Part shown: positions 25,561 through 38,524 of the stretch, piece after piece | How the letters are laid out: each line of letters starts with the position of its first letter | Numbering within the stretch: position 1 is the first letter of the stretch | Assembly (NCBI RefSeq): GCF_037975245.1 | Contig: NC_092565.1 | Coordinates: 19,447,999-19,511,998 of the forward strand | Length of the DNA: 64,000 nt | Origin: Apostichopus japonicus | Lineage: Eukaryota; Echinodermata; Holothuroidea; Aspidochirotida; Stichopodidae | Direction: 5' to 3' | Notes under the pieces: generated by a model | Database searches by the model: none | Told to the model about the DNA's origin: nothing | The model's input: only the letters and a program-made list of their open reading frames with translations | Program-made: the position numbers and the translations under genes

Positions 25561-26867
25561 CACCACGCATATTCTTGCAACTTTTTATGGTTTTCTTTTT
25601 ATTTCTTACAATATCTTACAAATGATATACCTTCGAAAGAGAGTAGTTCAAAAGGGTGCGATTTTTTTTATAATGAATGTTATTTTAAAAGGTCAGTTGA
25701 ATAAGTTGTCAATGTTTTAAATATCGAAACATTGTTCTAACGTAACATGAGATTTCCACGTGGAACATACAGAGTACCGTACATTACATCTCTGTTATTC
25801 AAACTGTGTTTTTCTTGCTTGGTGACCCCAATTTTGACCTGGATGATCTTGGCGACCCTACAGAGGCGGATGCTGTGCCATGGCCCGGTGAAGAGGCTAA
25901 CGGTGATGGCAGCATTATCCCGCCGTTTTGGGAAAATATATATAATTAAGGATACCTATAGTTTGCAAGTTGGAGTTATTTTGCAACTTATAAAGTAATT
26001 TATGTTCAAGCGTTTCAACTTTTTTTCACCTTTATCGGCAATTAATTTCCTCTGATTTGTTTTCTTTCTTGGCGACCCTCCATATTATTTTGGCGTCTCT
26101 AAAGAAAAGGTGTCGCGCCCCGTAGTTTGACTACCGGGGCATCGCTGTGGTACTTGGCATTCACAGTCAAGTGTCGGAGTACACATCTTTCTTGCAATCA
26201 AACTGTTTATTAAAATTGTTTATTAAATCAGTATTTGTCCTTTAAAATGGAATCTTCCGTTTGGCAATGTCGACCATTTCCCAATTGTTAGAAAGACTCT
26301 TCATTTTCTTCGCCAGTATAAGAAGGTGAGAAAACTACATTTTGACGGAATCTTTGATCTCGAAGACTTTTTAAACATTTTTAAAATGTTTTGTAAAGGA
26401 TTATGAATTTGCATCTGGCAACAACAGTGTTAATTAACATCCTCATGCATGACCAAAAGAAAAAATATTCTTCCAAAAAATTTGCATTTTGATGAAGCCC
26501 TTGTTTTAAGCAACAGTCTACATTTTCAATTAGACGGACCAGTCTACTAGCACCTCAATTAGCACAAATAAAGAACAAGGTTATTAAAAAAACAGTGTAA
26601 CGCTTTTGATACACGTGTGTCATGATGACATAACTTAGTACCCACTGTAACCAGGGGAGTTTCCATAACAACTCCCTGCTGTAACCCATTTCTTGGACCA
26701 ATGAAGGGTTTACTATAATATCCAAAACAAAACGCATTCAAAAACCGTATTTTGAGTTAGACGCCTGTATGGTCTTGGCATGCAGTTTCACCTGTTTAGC
26801 TATGTGGAACATTTTCATTATTCTGTCAATGTCATATTGTCTGACACTTGGCAAGGTTAATGGTAAG
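25561..26867. other. Intergenic
   Basis: No gene recognised. The word 'ggcgaccct' recurs at about 25851 and 26071. The second copy of the ggagtttccataacaactccctg motif is at 26655-26680. Confidence 0.55.
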
Positions 26868-27265
26868 GCTTGGCTAACTTTGGTACATTCAATACAAATT
26901 TGGAAACTTTTGCTATATTCAAATGAAAATTGGTAACTTTTTGCTATATACATCCAAAAGTCAAATTGGTAACTCCTGTAGTGACGTCTAAATTAAAACT
27001 GGCAGTTTTTGGTACATCCGATTCGAATCGGAAACTTCTCTTGCATCCAAATTAAACTTGGTACCGTTAGCCTCTGGTATATGCACAATAACATTGGTAA
27101 CTTTTGGTACATACACAATTAAAATTGGTAACTTTTGGTACATACACAGTAAATTGATAACTGTTGGTACATACACATTAAAATTGGTAAATGTTGGTAC
27201 ATACACATTAAATTTGGTAACTGTTGGTACATACACATTAACATTGGTAAACTTTGGTACATAGC
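26868..27265. repeat. ~30 bp minisatellite
   Basis: About a dozen degenerate units of the form attaaaattggtaacttttggtacatacac. The right half (27090-27265) is most regular and the left half increasingly diverged, as expected for decay from one edge. It gives frames on both strands with repeated YVPT or TYT words that I regard as non-coding. Confidence 0.9.
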
Positions 27266-30200
27266 CTATACGTTACAAATGTATTACAATTCAATTCAAA
27301 ACTTAAAATGTCATCAGTGTTTTCTTGAAATTGTATACAATTTTAGAAAGTTTTTACCAAAGGATATATTTTTTCCCTAAATAATCCGACCTTACAACTT
27401 ATTCTAGCTATAGATATTTGTGATAAGTCTAACAAAATCCTCGTCCAATACTAATGGTATTAAAGCTCAGTTTTGAGCCCACTGCGTCATAGCCTATATA
27501 ACATTAAAAACAAACAGTACATAGAACTAACACCCTTATGGATATGCATATCGCCTTTATAGATGTACCTTGTACCCCTTCCATTGTGTCGACAATAACA
27601 CATTTATTTGATGAGTATTCACATTTTATGAGCTTGTTAACAATTTCATACCTTCTTCGAATCGTTTAATAGTTCGTAAGAAACGCATAATAATAAATTT
27701 CAAGTACCAATGTCGGTTCGCTTTGGAGTCTCCAAAAGATTTTTTCCTCCCACCGGTAAGTTTTTTTTCTTCTGTTCAGCCTTGCTCATGGAATTATATA
27801 GCATAGTTTTATGATTTCTAAAGTAATGTGACTGCCAAACATAATAATTCTCTTTCTTAACTGGTTGTCGTCGGTAGAGCCTTTATATAGATGCTAAACT
27901 TTGATAACAGCCGCTTTCCCATCGGACAGCTGATACATGATTATAAAAATGTTTTGTTTGTTCTTGTTTTAATATACCCGTATCACGTCATAATTATGTT
28001 ACCTGTAGTTACCAAAGTTCATCGTAAAACACGACTACACACAACAAAAAAGATCAAATTAGAACACGACAAAAGTAATTGAACTTATTTTTTTTATGAT
28101 TCTCATAATTTTTTGGCGATTGACAATTTTGTACGTTATTAGGTGTTTCGTTCTATCTGGTAGGCCTATAATATTTAGCCTATAGTAAAGCTATGATCGC
28201 TGCAAGCGCATACGTTCTAAATTAGCAATTGTGGCGTGTCGTGATTTCAGTGCGCATGTGCGTCTCCTAATACGGCCACATAACTAGTTTGTGTGAAACA
28301 TTGTCCTTCAATTTCCTCGTTTCAGTTTCTCGTTCCAAATTTGTCTTTAATGCTGTTCAAATAATTTTTAGACTTTTTGTTTTGTTTTTCGTGTTCCCAT
28401 ATTACATTAGTTCGCAGATTTTTTTTTTCTTCAAAATCAAGAAGGCATATCCGCGGGTTTCATTTCACTCACACCTACGGATTCACTTTACGCTTGTTTA
28501 ATTTGAATAATCAAACCGTTAAACATGAATGCATCAGGAAGTCGTTCGAGTTAAATTCGTACCATGAACAGATCTGGGTGCAGTTACTGACTAAGTCGAA
28601 ACCGGTGCTTCTCTGACGTCATAGATCATTTGGCGATGAACACAATTTGTCCTGGCGCATATATACGATCACGTGCATTATATATGTTTTAGTATGTCCC
28701 AAATGTTCTAATTATGAGATGGCACAAGAAAAGTGATTGGGTTCGAGAACAAACGACATCTGAGAAGACTCCATTCAACATAAAAAAGTATCATTATTAT
28801 TATTGTTATTATTATTATTATTTTCGATTTCGTTTTAATATCAAGACAAGATTATATATAAGAACCTTCAAAAAAAAAGGATAGTTTGTTTAGAAGCTGA
28901 TATTCCAGATTCAAATATTTTTCAAACCATTATTGCTTTTAAAGTAATATTTCCAATTTGTATTCTTTTTCATCTCCATCGAAGCTAGGTCCAAAGTTTT
29001 GACAGGGTTTTCTAAACTTCTTCGACCTCTTCTTGCTCCATTCTCCATTGCTCCATTCCAAAATATATTGAAACCATTCGTAACAAAAAAAGAAGAAGAA
29101 GAAAAGCTCACGTTTCTTTTTCACCTTTTGTAGTCTTCTCTCTCTACCACATCACCTCACCTCATCTGTCGGTTTTCAAACTTTTTCTCGGTTTTCAAAC
29201 ATGAGAAGACAAGATGATTCGTTCTAATCGACCTAACATAAAAGCCAAGAAGTGGGAGGTATAGTCAAATCGAAGATAGTCATTTTCAGCTTTCATTGTA
29301 TTTTTCCTTTCACCCTTCCTATTTTATTCTTCACACCTGTGGCGTTGAAGCTCAGTCGATTCGATGGTTCTCTAGGGAGCCCTCCTAAAAAAAAAAGAAC
29401 CACCGAAAAGAAGAAGAAGAAGAAAGAAGGACAAAGAAGCAATTTAGCCGCGCACCTTATGACAAAGGATTCCACTTGTCCTAAAGGATTGCGACTATAG
29501 AAACCTCATTGTGGCTGTAGATCGAAGGATGGGGTTGCCGTAAGCACCTTGTCAAGACGAGAAGAATAGAAACTTCAAAACGAAAACCTAACAAGATTTT
29601 CCTCGTTAAATGGGCAAGAGGTATCGCTTTAATAAAACCTGAATAGGATTCTACAAATGTTTAGTCAGAGGTAATTATCGCCAAAGACCTGAGGTATTTG
29701 AAATCGTGAATAAATGCGTATATAGGTAAGACGAATGAATAGGAGGCTACAATAACTCTCAAACGATGCCACAAATCGGAGAAGAATTGTCACTGCTATT
29801 GATTGCCGATTTCATCTTTAGAAAGCGGTACCTTTGATATAATTTACAACCGGTGGACCACTTTTGCGGAACCAGTGTGTTATAAATAGTCATGCATGAA
29901 GCCAAGCCCGGAATTAAGTATGTATATCGATCAACATGTAAACATTATCGCGAAACTTATCCATTCTGCTACACCTTTATGTCTTTTTCTATTTAACAAA
30001 AAAATGAATTACTTGGGTAATATATAATGGAAATCGCTATATACTTGAGTAATGCAAACAAATTCGGGCCGCACACTTCAAATATAGTTTTGTTAGATTT
30101 ATATTTTCATCCCTACGTAAAATGTTGTAAATATTACTGCTAAAACCGAGTTGATTAGGATGTCAAGGAAAGTTGAAGATGGTGGCGAAAAACATTTTCT

Positions 30201-32793
30201 ATATTCCGCACGAAAGGGTGTCTGTCTTTTGGCTATACTATAATATGTATATAGTGTCTGATCGTGCGCACTATCTATTTTCTTTCCCAGGGGACCTGTA
30301 CAGTACACATTTGACAGAACATCGTTATATGATAAGACAGTCACCGCGACAGTTTAGATGTAACGGAGCTGCGGCTGAGACTGGTTCAGCTAGGTCGTTT
30401 GGTTTACGTGCCCTGGTTCCATATACTGTGTGACTTTTCTTTAATAATAAAAAACACCCATTTGAAAGGGTCTTCTAATAATGCGAATAGAATCTGAAGA
30501 AACTTTCATATCTTGCCAAAATATAGAACTGAATCATTTCTAAATGTTTGTATTTACCGCGGTGCGATCTTTAGCCAAACAGAAGCACTCGAACCCTTTG
30601 TCATAGACTTTTTTTCTGGGGGGGGGGGGGGGTGTTCGAACTATTTAACATTAACGTAAATTTTAACGGTAAAATATTTTTTATTTCTTATTCTCTATGC
30701 CCCTATTTATAAATATTTTTTTACCGGAATAAACAAATGATTGAAATTCAAAGAGATAATCATTAGGAGTAAAGGCAAATGTAATTTTGGTTGGTATGTT
30801 AGAGGTAAGATTTGCTCCCGGGCAAACATTCTCATCTGGGCTGATACTCCAAACAAGAGCCGAATATTATGATAAAATCTTCGTTCGTGTTGGTTCGTGT
30901 GATATGCGGTAGACATTGTTTCCTCCTCAAATGGTCCATTCTCCCCCCCCCCCCCCAACCCGAGAAAGCAAACATATGGGTGTAACTCATTGTTTGATTT
31001 TTTTTTTTTTAGGGGTTTATCAAAAATTTCATTTACAAAAGTATCCCATATTTCTTTCTCAGCATTCCATTCAAATCAACTGATTACATAAACAGAAATA
31101 CCAAAAGAATTTGTCGCCCAATAGGTATAACATGCATATTTCAAATACTCTGACGTTATGCATGTATGTATTTTGTATGCAATAAAGGGATAACAACAAA
31201 TAATAATAAAACAGGATTTTCTTTCCATTCAGTTTCTGAAGAATCTTTCATTCCTTTACTTTTCTTCAAAACTATCAAATACTAAAAGGTTGACCGTATC
31301 TGACATTGAAAAACAAAAATCCCAAAATCATTCAACTAACAAAGTATTTAGTTTTTACTATTCCTGTGCGTCCAAAAGATAATATGATGCCAAGTTTTAA
31401 CGATCGTTTTGACAGAACATCAATATTTGATAGATAACCACATTATCTTGTTTTGCAAAATGGTTAGGCTCATTTTCTAATTACACTAATTGTGTTAGTA
31501 ACATATAGATTCAGATCTCATCTTCTCACATGACACTAATAAGAATCCTATTCAAATGTCATCTTGACAATACTTCCATACACAACACTCTTTCTTGTTT
31601 CCTTTTCTTTTTATTGATAATGCATTTGTATCCACCTTTAAGAGAAACCTCCATCAAACCCATTCATCCATGACACCTTTTAGCGGTGTTAATGATGCCT
31701 TTGTCGCTACAAAATTGTTTTGCAGCTGTAAGGCTCAGTGTGATAGTTATCGATAGTGGTAATCTTGTTCTTTGGGTGAACTCAATTCTTAAAGTCTCAA
31801 TTATGCGAATGTTGATTCGCATAGTTCTGTCAGGCTTTAGGCTTTTCTTTATCAAAGTACATCAAAGGTACCGCTCAACGAAGCCAACAGATAGCTATTA
31901 TGAAGCAATAACCCAACATCGAAAAAAAAAAAAGATTCTTGATGGAGCCGTTATCATGAATTATAAAAGGGGAATTAATTGGTGCTCAGCTTATCAAATA
32001 AAGTCGTTGGGTCTTACGAACGGTTCATGTGCCACGTTTGACGTCACAATCGGTGTCATAAAAGTAGGGTCAAAGGTTAACTTAACGCATAAAAGAGACG
32101 GACGCAAAACAAAACAAAACCAAAAATAAAACATGTACAAAGTCGGTTGATTAATACGTTGATTGGATGAGCGGATGTGTGTGTAGGCAGACTACAAACA
32201 GTGTAATTCAAAAAAAGGTAAACCACAGAATCGGGTTAATTTGTAAATTTGCAAAATGACACAACTATTGAATGGGTATAATTACGATAATTGGCTTACT
32301 TTTCACAACTACGAACTTAAGGAAAGAAAAGGATTGTTTTCTAATAAAGTGTTTAAGGGTTGCTTTGCGGTCAGTATTAGTATCATATAGGCCAGGGTGT
32401 ATGGTTTTATTTCACTCCCGGTGAGAGCAATTTGATTTGTTGTTAAAGGGAAATTAATAAAGCCTAAAGAAGGTGTGAAAGCTCACACTATAGAATTGCA
32501 AAGAAATGGAATAGATGTTAGACAAAAGCCTAAAAACTTATACAGCGAACTGAGACTACTTAAACGCTTACGGAATAAATGTAATATAAGATACAGATAC
32601 GAAGATATTCTGTTTTATAACGATGATTGCCTATAAATATACATGTATGTAAACTAACATGATCTATGAATGCATAGTGTAGGCTACTATGGAATATACA
32701 CACGGCAACACTTGTAGTGGAACATTGCGTATATGTACCTTTATAACATCAATATGGTGTTTATTCAATGCTAACACTAATGAAGAGATATTG

Positions 32794-32795
<2 letters not shown>
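27266..32795. other. Intergenic, no recognised gene
   Basis: Contains a (TTA)n run near 28790-28824, (AAG)n-like purine stretches near 29088-29102 and 29407-29430, G-tracts at about 30616 and poly-C at about 30944, CRE octamers at 28614 and 32039 and a small perfect palindrome at 31802-31823. The 147-residue frame at 31686-32129 has no domain or splice context and I do not call it. Confidence 0.6.
31802..31823. repeat. Short perfect hairpin
   Basis: tatgcgaat, a 4-base loop gttg, then attcgcata. A 9 bp perfect stem in otherwise unremarkable DNA. Confidence 0.6.
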
Positions 32796-32845
<50 letters not shown>

Positions 32846-32858
32846 CTATATATATTAC

Positions 32859-32919
<61 letters not shown>

Positions 32920-32944
32920 ATATATATATATATATATATATATT
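32796..32944. repeat. Long interrupted (AT)n microsatellite
   Basis: Three (TA)n tracts separated by short interruptions (aggc and an attacta-containing spacer; aaaca). Confidence 0.95.
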
Positions 32945-32954
32945 GCATACTTAG

Positions 32955-33212
32955 GGATCATATAAGAGTGTAACACTGATGTATAGGGGAACATATACCA
33001 GTGTAACACTGATGTGCATAGTAATATACGTGCGATAACACCCCCTGATATAGCAGTGTAACATTGATGTATATGAGCACATATGAATGTAACACTGATC
33101 TAAAGTAGGAACATAACGAGTGTAACACTGGTATGTAGGTACGAAGGAAAATATATAAGTGTAAAACTGATGTGTAGGGTGACTGCATGAATATAACACT
33201 GGTATGTTGGGA

Positions 33213-33243
<31 letters not shown>

Positions 33244-33335
33244 CGAGTGTTACATTGATGTGGTTATCGGGAACATATACATGTGTATCACTGATATGTA
33301 GGGAGATACATTGTAATATAACAATGATGTTCAGA
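32955..33335. repeat. Degenerate ~35 bp tandem repeat (gtgtaacactgatgt)
   Basis: About ten units begin gtgtaacactgatgt or a close variant, at about 32969, 33001, 33056, 33087, 33120, 33160, 33191, 33246, 33283 and 33316, each followed by a variable 15-40 bp spacer with agggaacatata-type words. A 30 bp (AT)n tract at 33215-33244 interrupts the array, and the long AT tract precedes it. Confidence 0.85.
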
Positions 33336-36249
33336 GGGAATGTAGTAGAAGCTTTTTTTTTTTCTTGTTGTGTCTTTTTAACGTGTCTGTTTTAATCCAG
33401 TTTTCTAAGTTGCTATACTATTTGAATGTTAAAAATGACATAACAATATAGATCATTTGATTAAATATTCGAGTTTAATTTTTAATTAATGAAAAGTGGT
33501 GACATTAAAAAATTTGCAATTTCCAACTTATCTCTTTAGATTTAATATGTAAAACGTGTTTTCACTTTGTAGAAGCTGTGAGTCTCCAAATTATTCCCAC
33601 ACGATTGAGGAGCCTAGAGAATCAATTCTGTCTCGGTAGGGCTCACTACTTTATAGGTAGTTGTAAAGTGCTTTTAAAAATTTGAGCATTAGTGGCCCCT
33701 CCTCCCCCCCCCACCACACATCCCCCCTTTTATCTTTCCCTTTGTACCAAACATCCCATATGAGGACTGCACACCTTTTCGTAATATAAGCTGCATACAT
33801 TGACTTTTGAAGTTTCCTGACTAAATTAAATAGTCTATGATGCCGACCAAAGCCGCTAAATTTGGCTATTGTTTAAGGCGGTCCTATTCCTTGAAGTGAG
33901 GCACGAATTTGTTCACATTTCGAAGACAGTTAACTTTTAGTAAATTTCAACACTCACGCATGCAGCTGTTTCAATGTGACATTCTAAAAATTATTATGCC
34001 GCCACCACGCCCCCCCCCCCGCCCCTCATCCCACACCAGCACCCCAAAATGCGCTTAGTTTAATTGTTTCAACTTCTCTGTTCCTCAAAAGTACCGGTTG
34101 GGTCCAGTGCTTTTTCCCAAAATTCAATAAAATGGTGATTTTTATATTATGAGAGAAATCCTATGTAGTAAAAAAAGTCCACTTCTTGTATAGTTGACAG
34201 AAATAAAGTTGATAAGAAAAAAACATTTTTTTTGGTGATGCTTCCAAAATTAACATCAAAACAACAACTACGGAAATTTCTCGACATGATTTTACTTTTA
34301 TATTTTTGCATCTTCTTTTTATTTTAACTCAGTCACTAAAGACATGCAGCTGTCAACATTCACATACTCGCCAAAACCATTTCTTGTTTCCTTTGGTAAC
34401 TTCAAGGGAAACAAAAAAAAGAGCCCGGATTCTCCCACGCATGCGTATCAAAGTCTACGCGGTATCACCGGCTCTCGAACTTGATACCATGGCGACGACG
34501 GCCGTTCATCAAATTCAAGGTTACGCTGATGGAATAATTCTCGATTCTGATATCCGAATGACATAAACATAAATCGTCTTTAACAAGTCGCGATGACATT
34601 ACAAAGCATTGAGGTTTTTAATCTTTGTTAATCGATTGCCTGTTGTCACGAGGCCGTCCTTTAAAGGCTGCAACAACCATTTCCGTTATACTCATTAAAC
34701 ACTATTTTACGCCGAGGTAAAAATTTGTTTTCAGGTTTCCTTGTGAATAAAACGGTTAACTACCCCGGCGTGGCCTGTCATTGTATACGCGGAAACATTT
34801 TAGATGGTAAACCTTCGTGTGCGAGAACCGAAATCAAGAACTCCGTTTCTCAAACGTAACAACAAAACAGATGCGGGCGCAAGTTAATAATAAAAAATTC
34901 TCAATCACCAGCTATCACAAACTCATAAAAGGTAGAAAGGGTCTTTTAATATGTTAATATACTTATTCACGTATTGACTATGACGGGATCAGTTGCGGTA
35001 CTACCTTTTCAAGGGTTGATCCCCGCCTATAAAAACATCAAAGAGTACCGCTGGAGACAAAAGGGGGTCTTGTACCTCAGGTTTTTACTGCCGTGCAATG
35101 CAATGGTATAGTCAGTTTCTTCCCTACCGTAAAGGGTCATGTAAAGGAACAAGGTTTGCACATCTGTATACGTCAGAGATTGGTAACCACAGAGAAAAAT
35201 ATAGATCATAAAAAAGTAGGTTAGATGTAAGAATTAATTAGAAAGGGTTGTCAAGTATTTCACAGCGTGTCATATAAAAAAAATGAAAAGCAATTTTCGA
35301 ATTCGTTAAAGAGATTCAATTTATTCAATTGATGCGGCAGGAAGTTTTAGAACTTTTTGACAAATATTCATTTGTGTATCTTTATCAGCCTCTCGCAATC
35401 TAATTGAGTTTTCCTTTATCGTAAAGCAGCTGTTTACAAGGTTTATTTATTTTCTCTCCTTTTTAATTTGAAATGAAACGTGACTATTGAAATTGTTTTG
35501 TTATGGGGGATAGCATGATAGGTTTGATTTATGAAAGCTAACCCAAAGAAAAAAAATTGTTTAGTAAAAGTAAAAATCAATATATTTTATTTTTGATCGG
35601 CAAAATTAGGTCAAATCGGTAGAGATTGTTTATTCAAAATAAGATTGCAATTGATCACAATAAAATGTGAATACATATTTCTTACTGATAACAAAAGAAA
35701 ATTAATCAGCTAATAATTAATGAACTCAACATTTCGTCGCCCAGACATTTCTTCATGTACATTAAAAAAAAAAATCATACTGAAAAACATTATCAAAAAT
35801 GTTGACGTTTACTTGAATCTCTGAGATGAACCTTGACAAGTCAAACTCGAAAAGATCCTCATTCTATTAAAATTTTAAGAAAAAGATAGAATTGGAAACA
35901 AAATTAACAAAATAGTTTTGTGACAGGACATTACAAGAAACACGCGTTCTTTTGATAGAGATGAATGTACCGATACTTCAACTACTCAATGCCGCTATTA
36001 ATGCTATGTCCGAGGAATTCACCCAATGACGTCACAGTTTGACACGAAATGACGTCATCGGAAAGATTGAAATGGTGTAAATTCGAGGGTCTAGAAATTT
36101 GAGATTTTCTCTTCACATCTGTGTCACATTTTGTCAGCAAAAATCGCAGTTATATTTTGTGTGTGATGTATTTGCTCGAGGTAATAATGATAAATAAATT
36201 AATAATAACAAAATAGGCAAATTACATACCTCGAAAATTCGTCGTAGTT
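33336..36249. other. Intergenic with a higher-complexity block
   Basis: Contains poly-C at about 33703 and 34010, and two CRE octamers close together at 36027 and 36050. The stretch 34420-34880 has less biased composition than its surroundings; the plus frame through part of it (34306-34566) shows no known domain. I make no gene call. Confidence 0.5.
34420..34880. promoter_or_regulatory. Candidate conserved non-coding block
   Basis: Mixed-composition, non-repetitive stretch amid AT-rich DNA. It contains a gcatgcg palindrome-like word, ttaatcgattg and cattaaacac. There is no evidence of coding beyond a short open frame. Low-confidence candidate for regulatory DNA. Confidence 0.18.
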
Positions 36250-36515
36250 GATGCTTAAAGGTCATCGGTATTGACCTCAAATTTCAACATTTTAGCAAAA
36301 ATTGCTACAAGTTTTGAACAGTATTTTCCTATGGGCTCTGATCCCTCATAATAATTCCTAGGCCTTGAGAAGGGTATGAAAAATGGACAATTTAATATCT
36401 CAGTATAGAAACTATTTTATAGAGGGCAGTACAATGCTTGTTAAAATCTGAGCGTTTGTGACCATTATTTGACTGTCTAGCATATTTGGGGACGACACTG
36501 ATGACCTATATAATT
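36250..36515 (-). repeat. Dispersed repeat family C, copy 2 (minus strand)
   Basis: Reverse complement matches 14870-15140: ggtcat..., then tatgctagacagtcaaa, taatggtcac, tactgcc, and finally a tttgaggtca word. Divergence is substantial, so both copies are old. Confidence 0.6.
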
Positions 36516-37209
36516 CATATTCATAGATTATCAAATACCACAACAGTTAATTATAGGAGATCTCTATACGGTCCATCAAGGGCGCTCTCACTCCCTGGAA
36601 ATGCGGTCCGTTGTAAATATATCGTGTTAACAACGAACAGTAAAATGGTTTGAACCACCGAACTGCCACAGGAGAGCTGTCACAGTTTTACAGTTGTCTG
36701 GCATAACTGATTGGATGCTCTTATTAACAGATTTTGTGATTCTGGTGCAACTGGTAGAATGTCATGCTTACGGGTACCTTAGTTTTCCTTTAATGGAATA
36801 TTATGAAACCTACCGTAGTATTTGTAGCATTTGTAACTGTAGGTTTAATGACTAAGGTAAAACAAAGGAAGTAAATTAAGTTATACTAGCCTTATAACAT
36901 TTTGGGAAATCTATGAACAACGAGAAGAATTTCCAAAAGCATACTCACATGAGGTTTATTAAACTTAAAATTATACCAAATATTGAGGATTGTTAAGATT
37001 TATACATATACATCCAAATTTACACTAAATCATACACAGAAATTAATTTTGAAACTATGGCAGAATTATACGGATAAAATTGATCGCTTTCTGTGACCGT
37101 ATTTGACATTTGTAGCATATTTTAAAATTTCAAGCAACGAATGATTCTAAATGTTAAAAAAACAAATATTATAATTATAATTGAAAAACAAAAGACTCAT
37201 GTATAGTTC

Positions 37210-37272
37210 GATCGTGGAATGTCAAAAGGTACCTTTAGTTTGCAAAGTTGAGGAAGAAATTCTTCCACGATC
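37210..37272. repeat. Inverted repeat around a short palindrome
   Basis: gatcgtggaa (37210-37219) pairs with ttccacgatc (37263-37272). The 43 bp between them contains the palindrome aaaggtaccttt. Confidence 0.6.
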
Positions 37273-37548
37273 AATTCATACGTTAGAAATCATTATAAAT
37301 CGATATGAATTGTTTCCTGCCAATCGCTAGTATTTTTCTCAGGAATTTATCACTGCAACTCACAATTATTAACATTTTTTTTTTTGGGGGGGGGGGGGGA
37401 ATATTGTGTAAATTTAAGGGACTATTTGATAAGAAAGCTGCAAATCTCTACAAATTTAAGTAAAAGATAATTGGCTTAAAAGAAATTATTTCAAATTAAT
37501 TCTGTAATGTCAAGACTGCAGACGCTCTTTAATTTTGAGTCACGTGAT

Positions 37549-37574
37549 GTATATATATATATATATATATATAT
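37549..37574. repeat. (AT)n microsatellite
   Basis: Uninterrupted AT dinucleotide run. Confidence 0.85.
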
Positions 37575-38524
37575 TGGTAACAGGAAGGGGGGGGGGGGGT
37601 ATTCTACGGCTTTCTGAAATCACAACAGATATATATATATGTGACTGTTACATCGCTTAGCCAGGTGTACCGATCTATACATAACACCAAGTTTCGACTG
37701 ATTGACATGTTTAGCCCCACCATCACCCATCAAACTCCATGCGTTCCCCCTTTTTATTATGTCTTCATTTAAGACGCCTGTGTGTATAAGTAGGCCAATG
37801 TATAAATGCAATGGATACAACCGCGACATTTTAAAGTTATTAATGGGAACGAACTCGTAAGAACAAATAGCTTCCTGTTACGTCAACTACAATTTGCGTC
37901 ACAGCTTAAGGACATGTGATCATTTGGCTATATCACGGCTACGATATAGGGTTCAAAATGTCACATGACATGTTAGTAGAAATTGATTCATTTATAAACA
38001 TTGAAAAATTAAAAAACAAATGACGAGTCAATCCTGTAACAGAAGACTGATGTAGGGTCTGTTTGAATAGTTACCACTTCGAGTGGACCCGTTTTTCCTA
38101 TATTATTATTTATAACGTTCGCTCCCTGAATTTGTAAAGACTCATGCAGCAAAACATCGCACCTTTTCTCTCTCTTTGAGTTTCCCGCCTTTTTTCTCAT
38201 GTCTTTCTCTACAAATAAAGTTTGGCTTTTAACAAAAGGTGAACTACAAGATACACACACCAAACGAAAACCCCTTGAGCATTGCCCCCCCCCCCCTGTC
38301 CCACCTTCCGCACTCCATCCACTGCGAATGAAACAGTTGTATCCAAAATATCGATTGTTGCTGTCCTCTGTATCTTAATTCCGGCCCTTGTGATTCCTGA
38401 CAAAGTAAAACTTAACATTAAACCTGAGGGATACAAAATAACATTAAATTTGAGGGACACAAACATTTCTTTATTTAAATTAAACTGATGATAAATCGAT
38501 TGGTCGGAGCAAGGAGCAGCTACT

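Larger units (their letters stand above)
36516..38519. other. Intergenic
   Basis: No gene recognised. Contains an inverted repeat at 37210-37272, a poly-G run at about 37386-37399, an (AT)n tract at 37549-37574 with another G-run at about 37588-37599, and a poly-C run at about 38285-38296. Confidence 0.6.

Noticed and set aside
26988-27264. Frames with YVPT or TYTL repeats
   Set aside because: Translation of a 30 bp minisatellite whose length keeps the frame open; both strands are open, which argues against coding.
31686-32129. 147-residue open frame on the plus strand
   Set aside because: The longest frame outside the homeobox exons and transposons, but it has no domain, its composition looks like random translation, and I see no splice or promoter context. 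A few of this length are expected by chance in 64 kb.
32761-33199. Tyr/Ile-rich and HQCYT-repeat frames on the minus strand
   Set aside because: Translation of AT microsatellite and its neighbouring degenerate tandem repeat.
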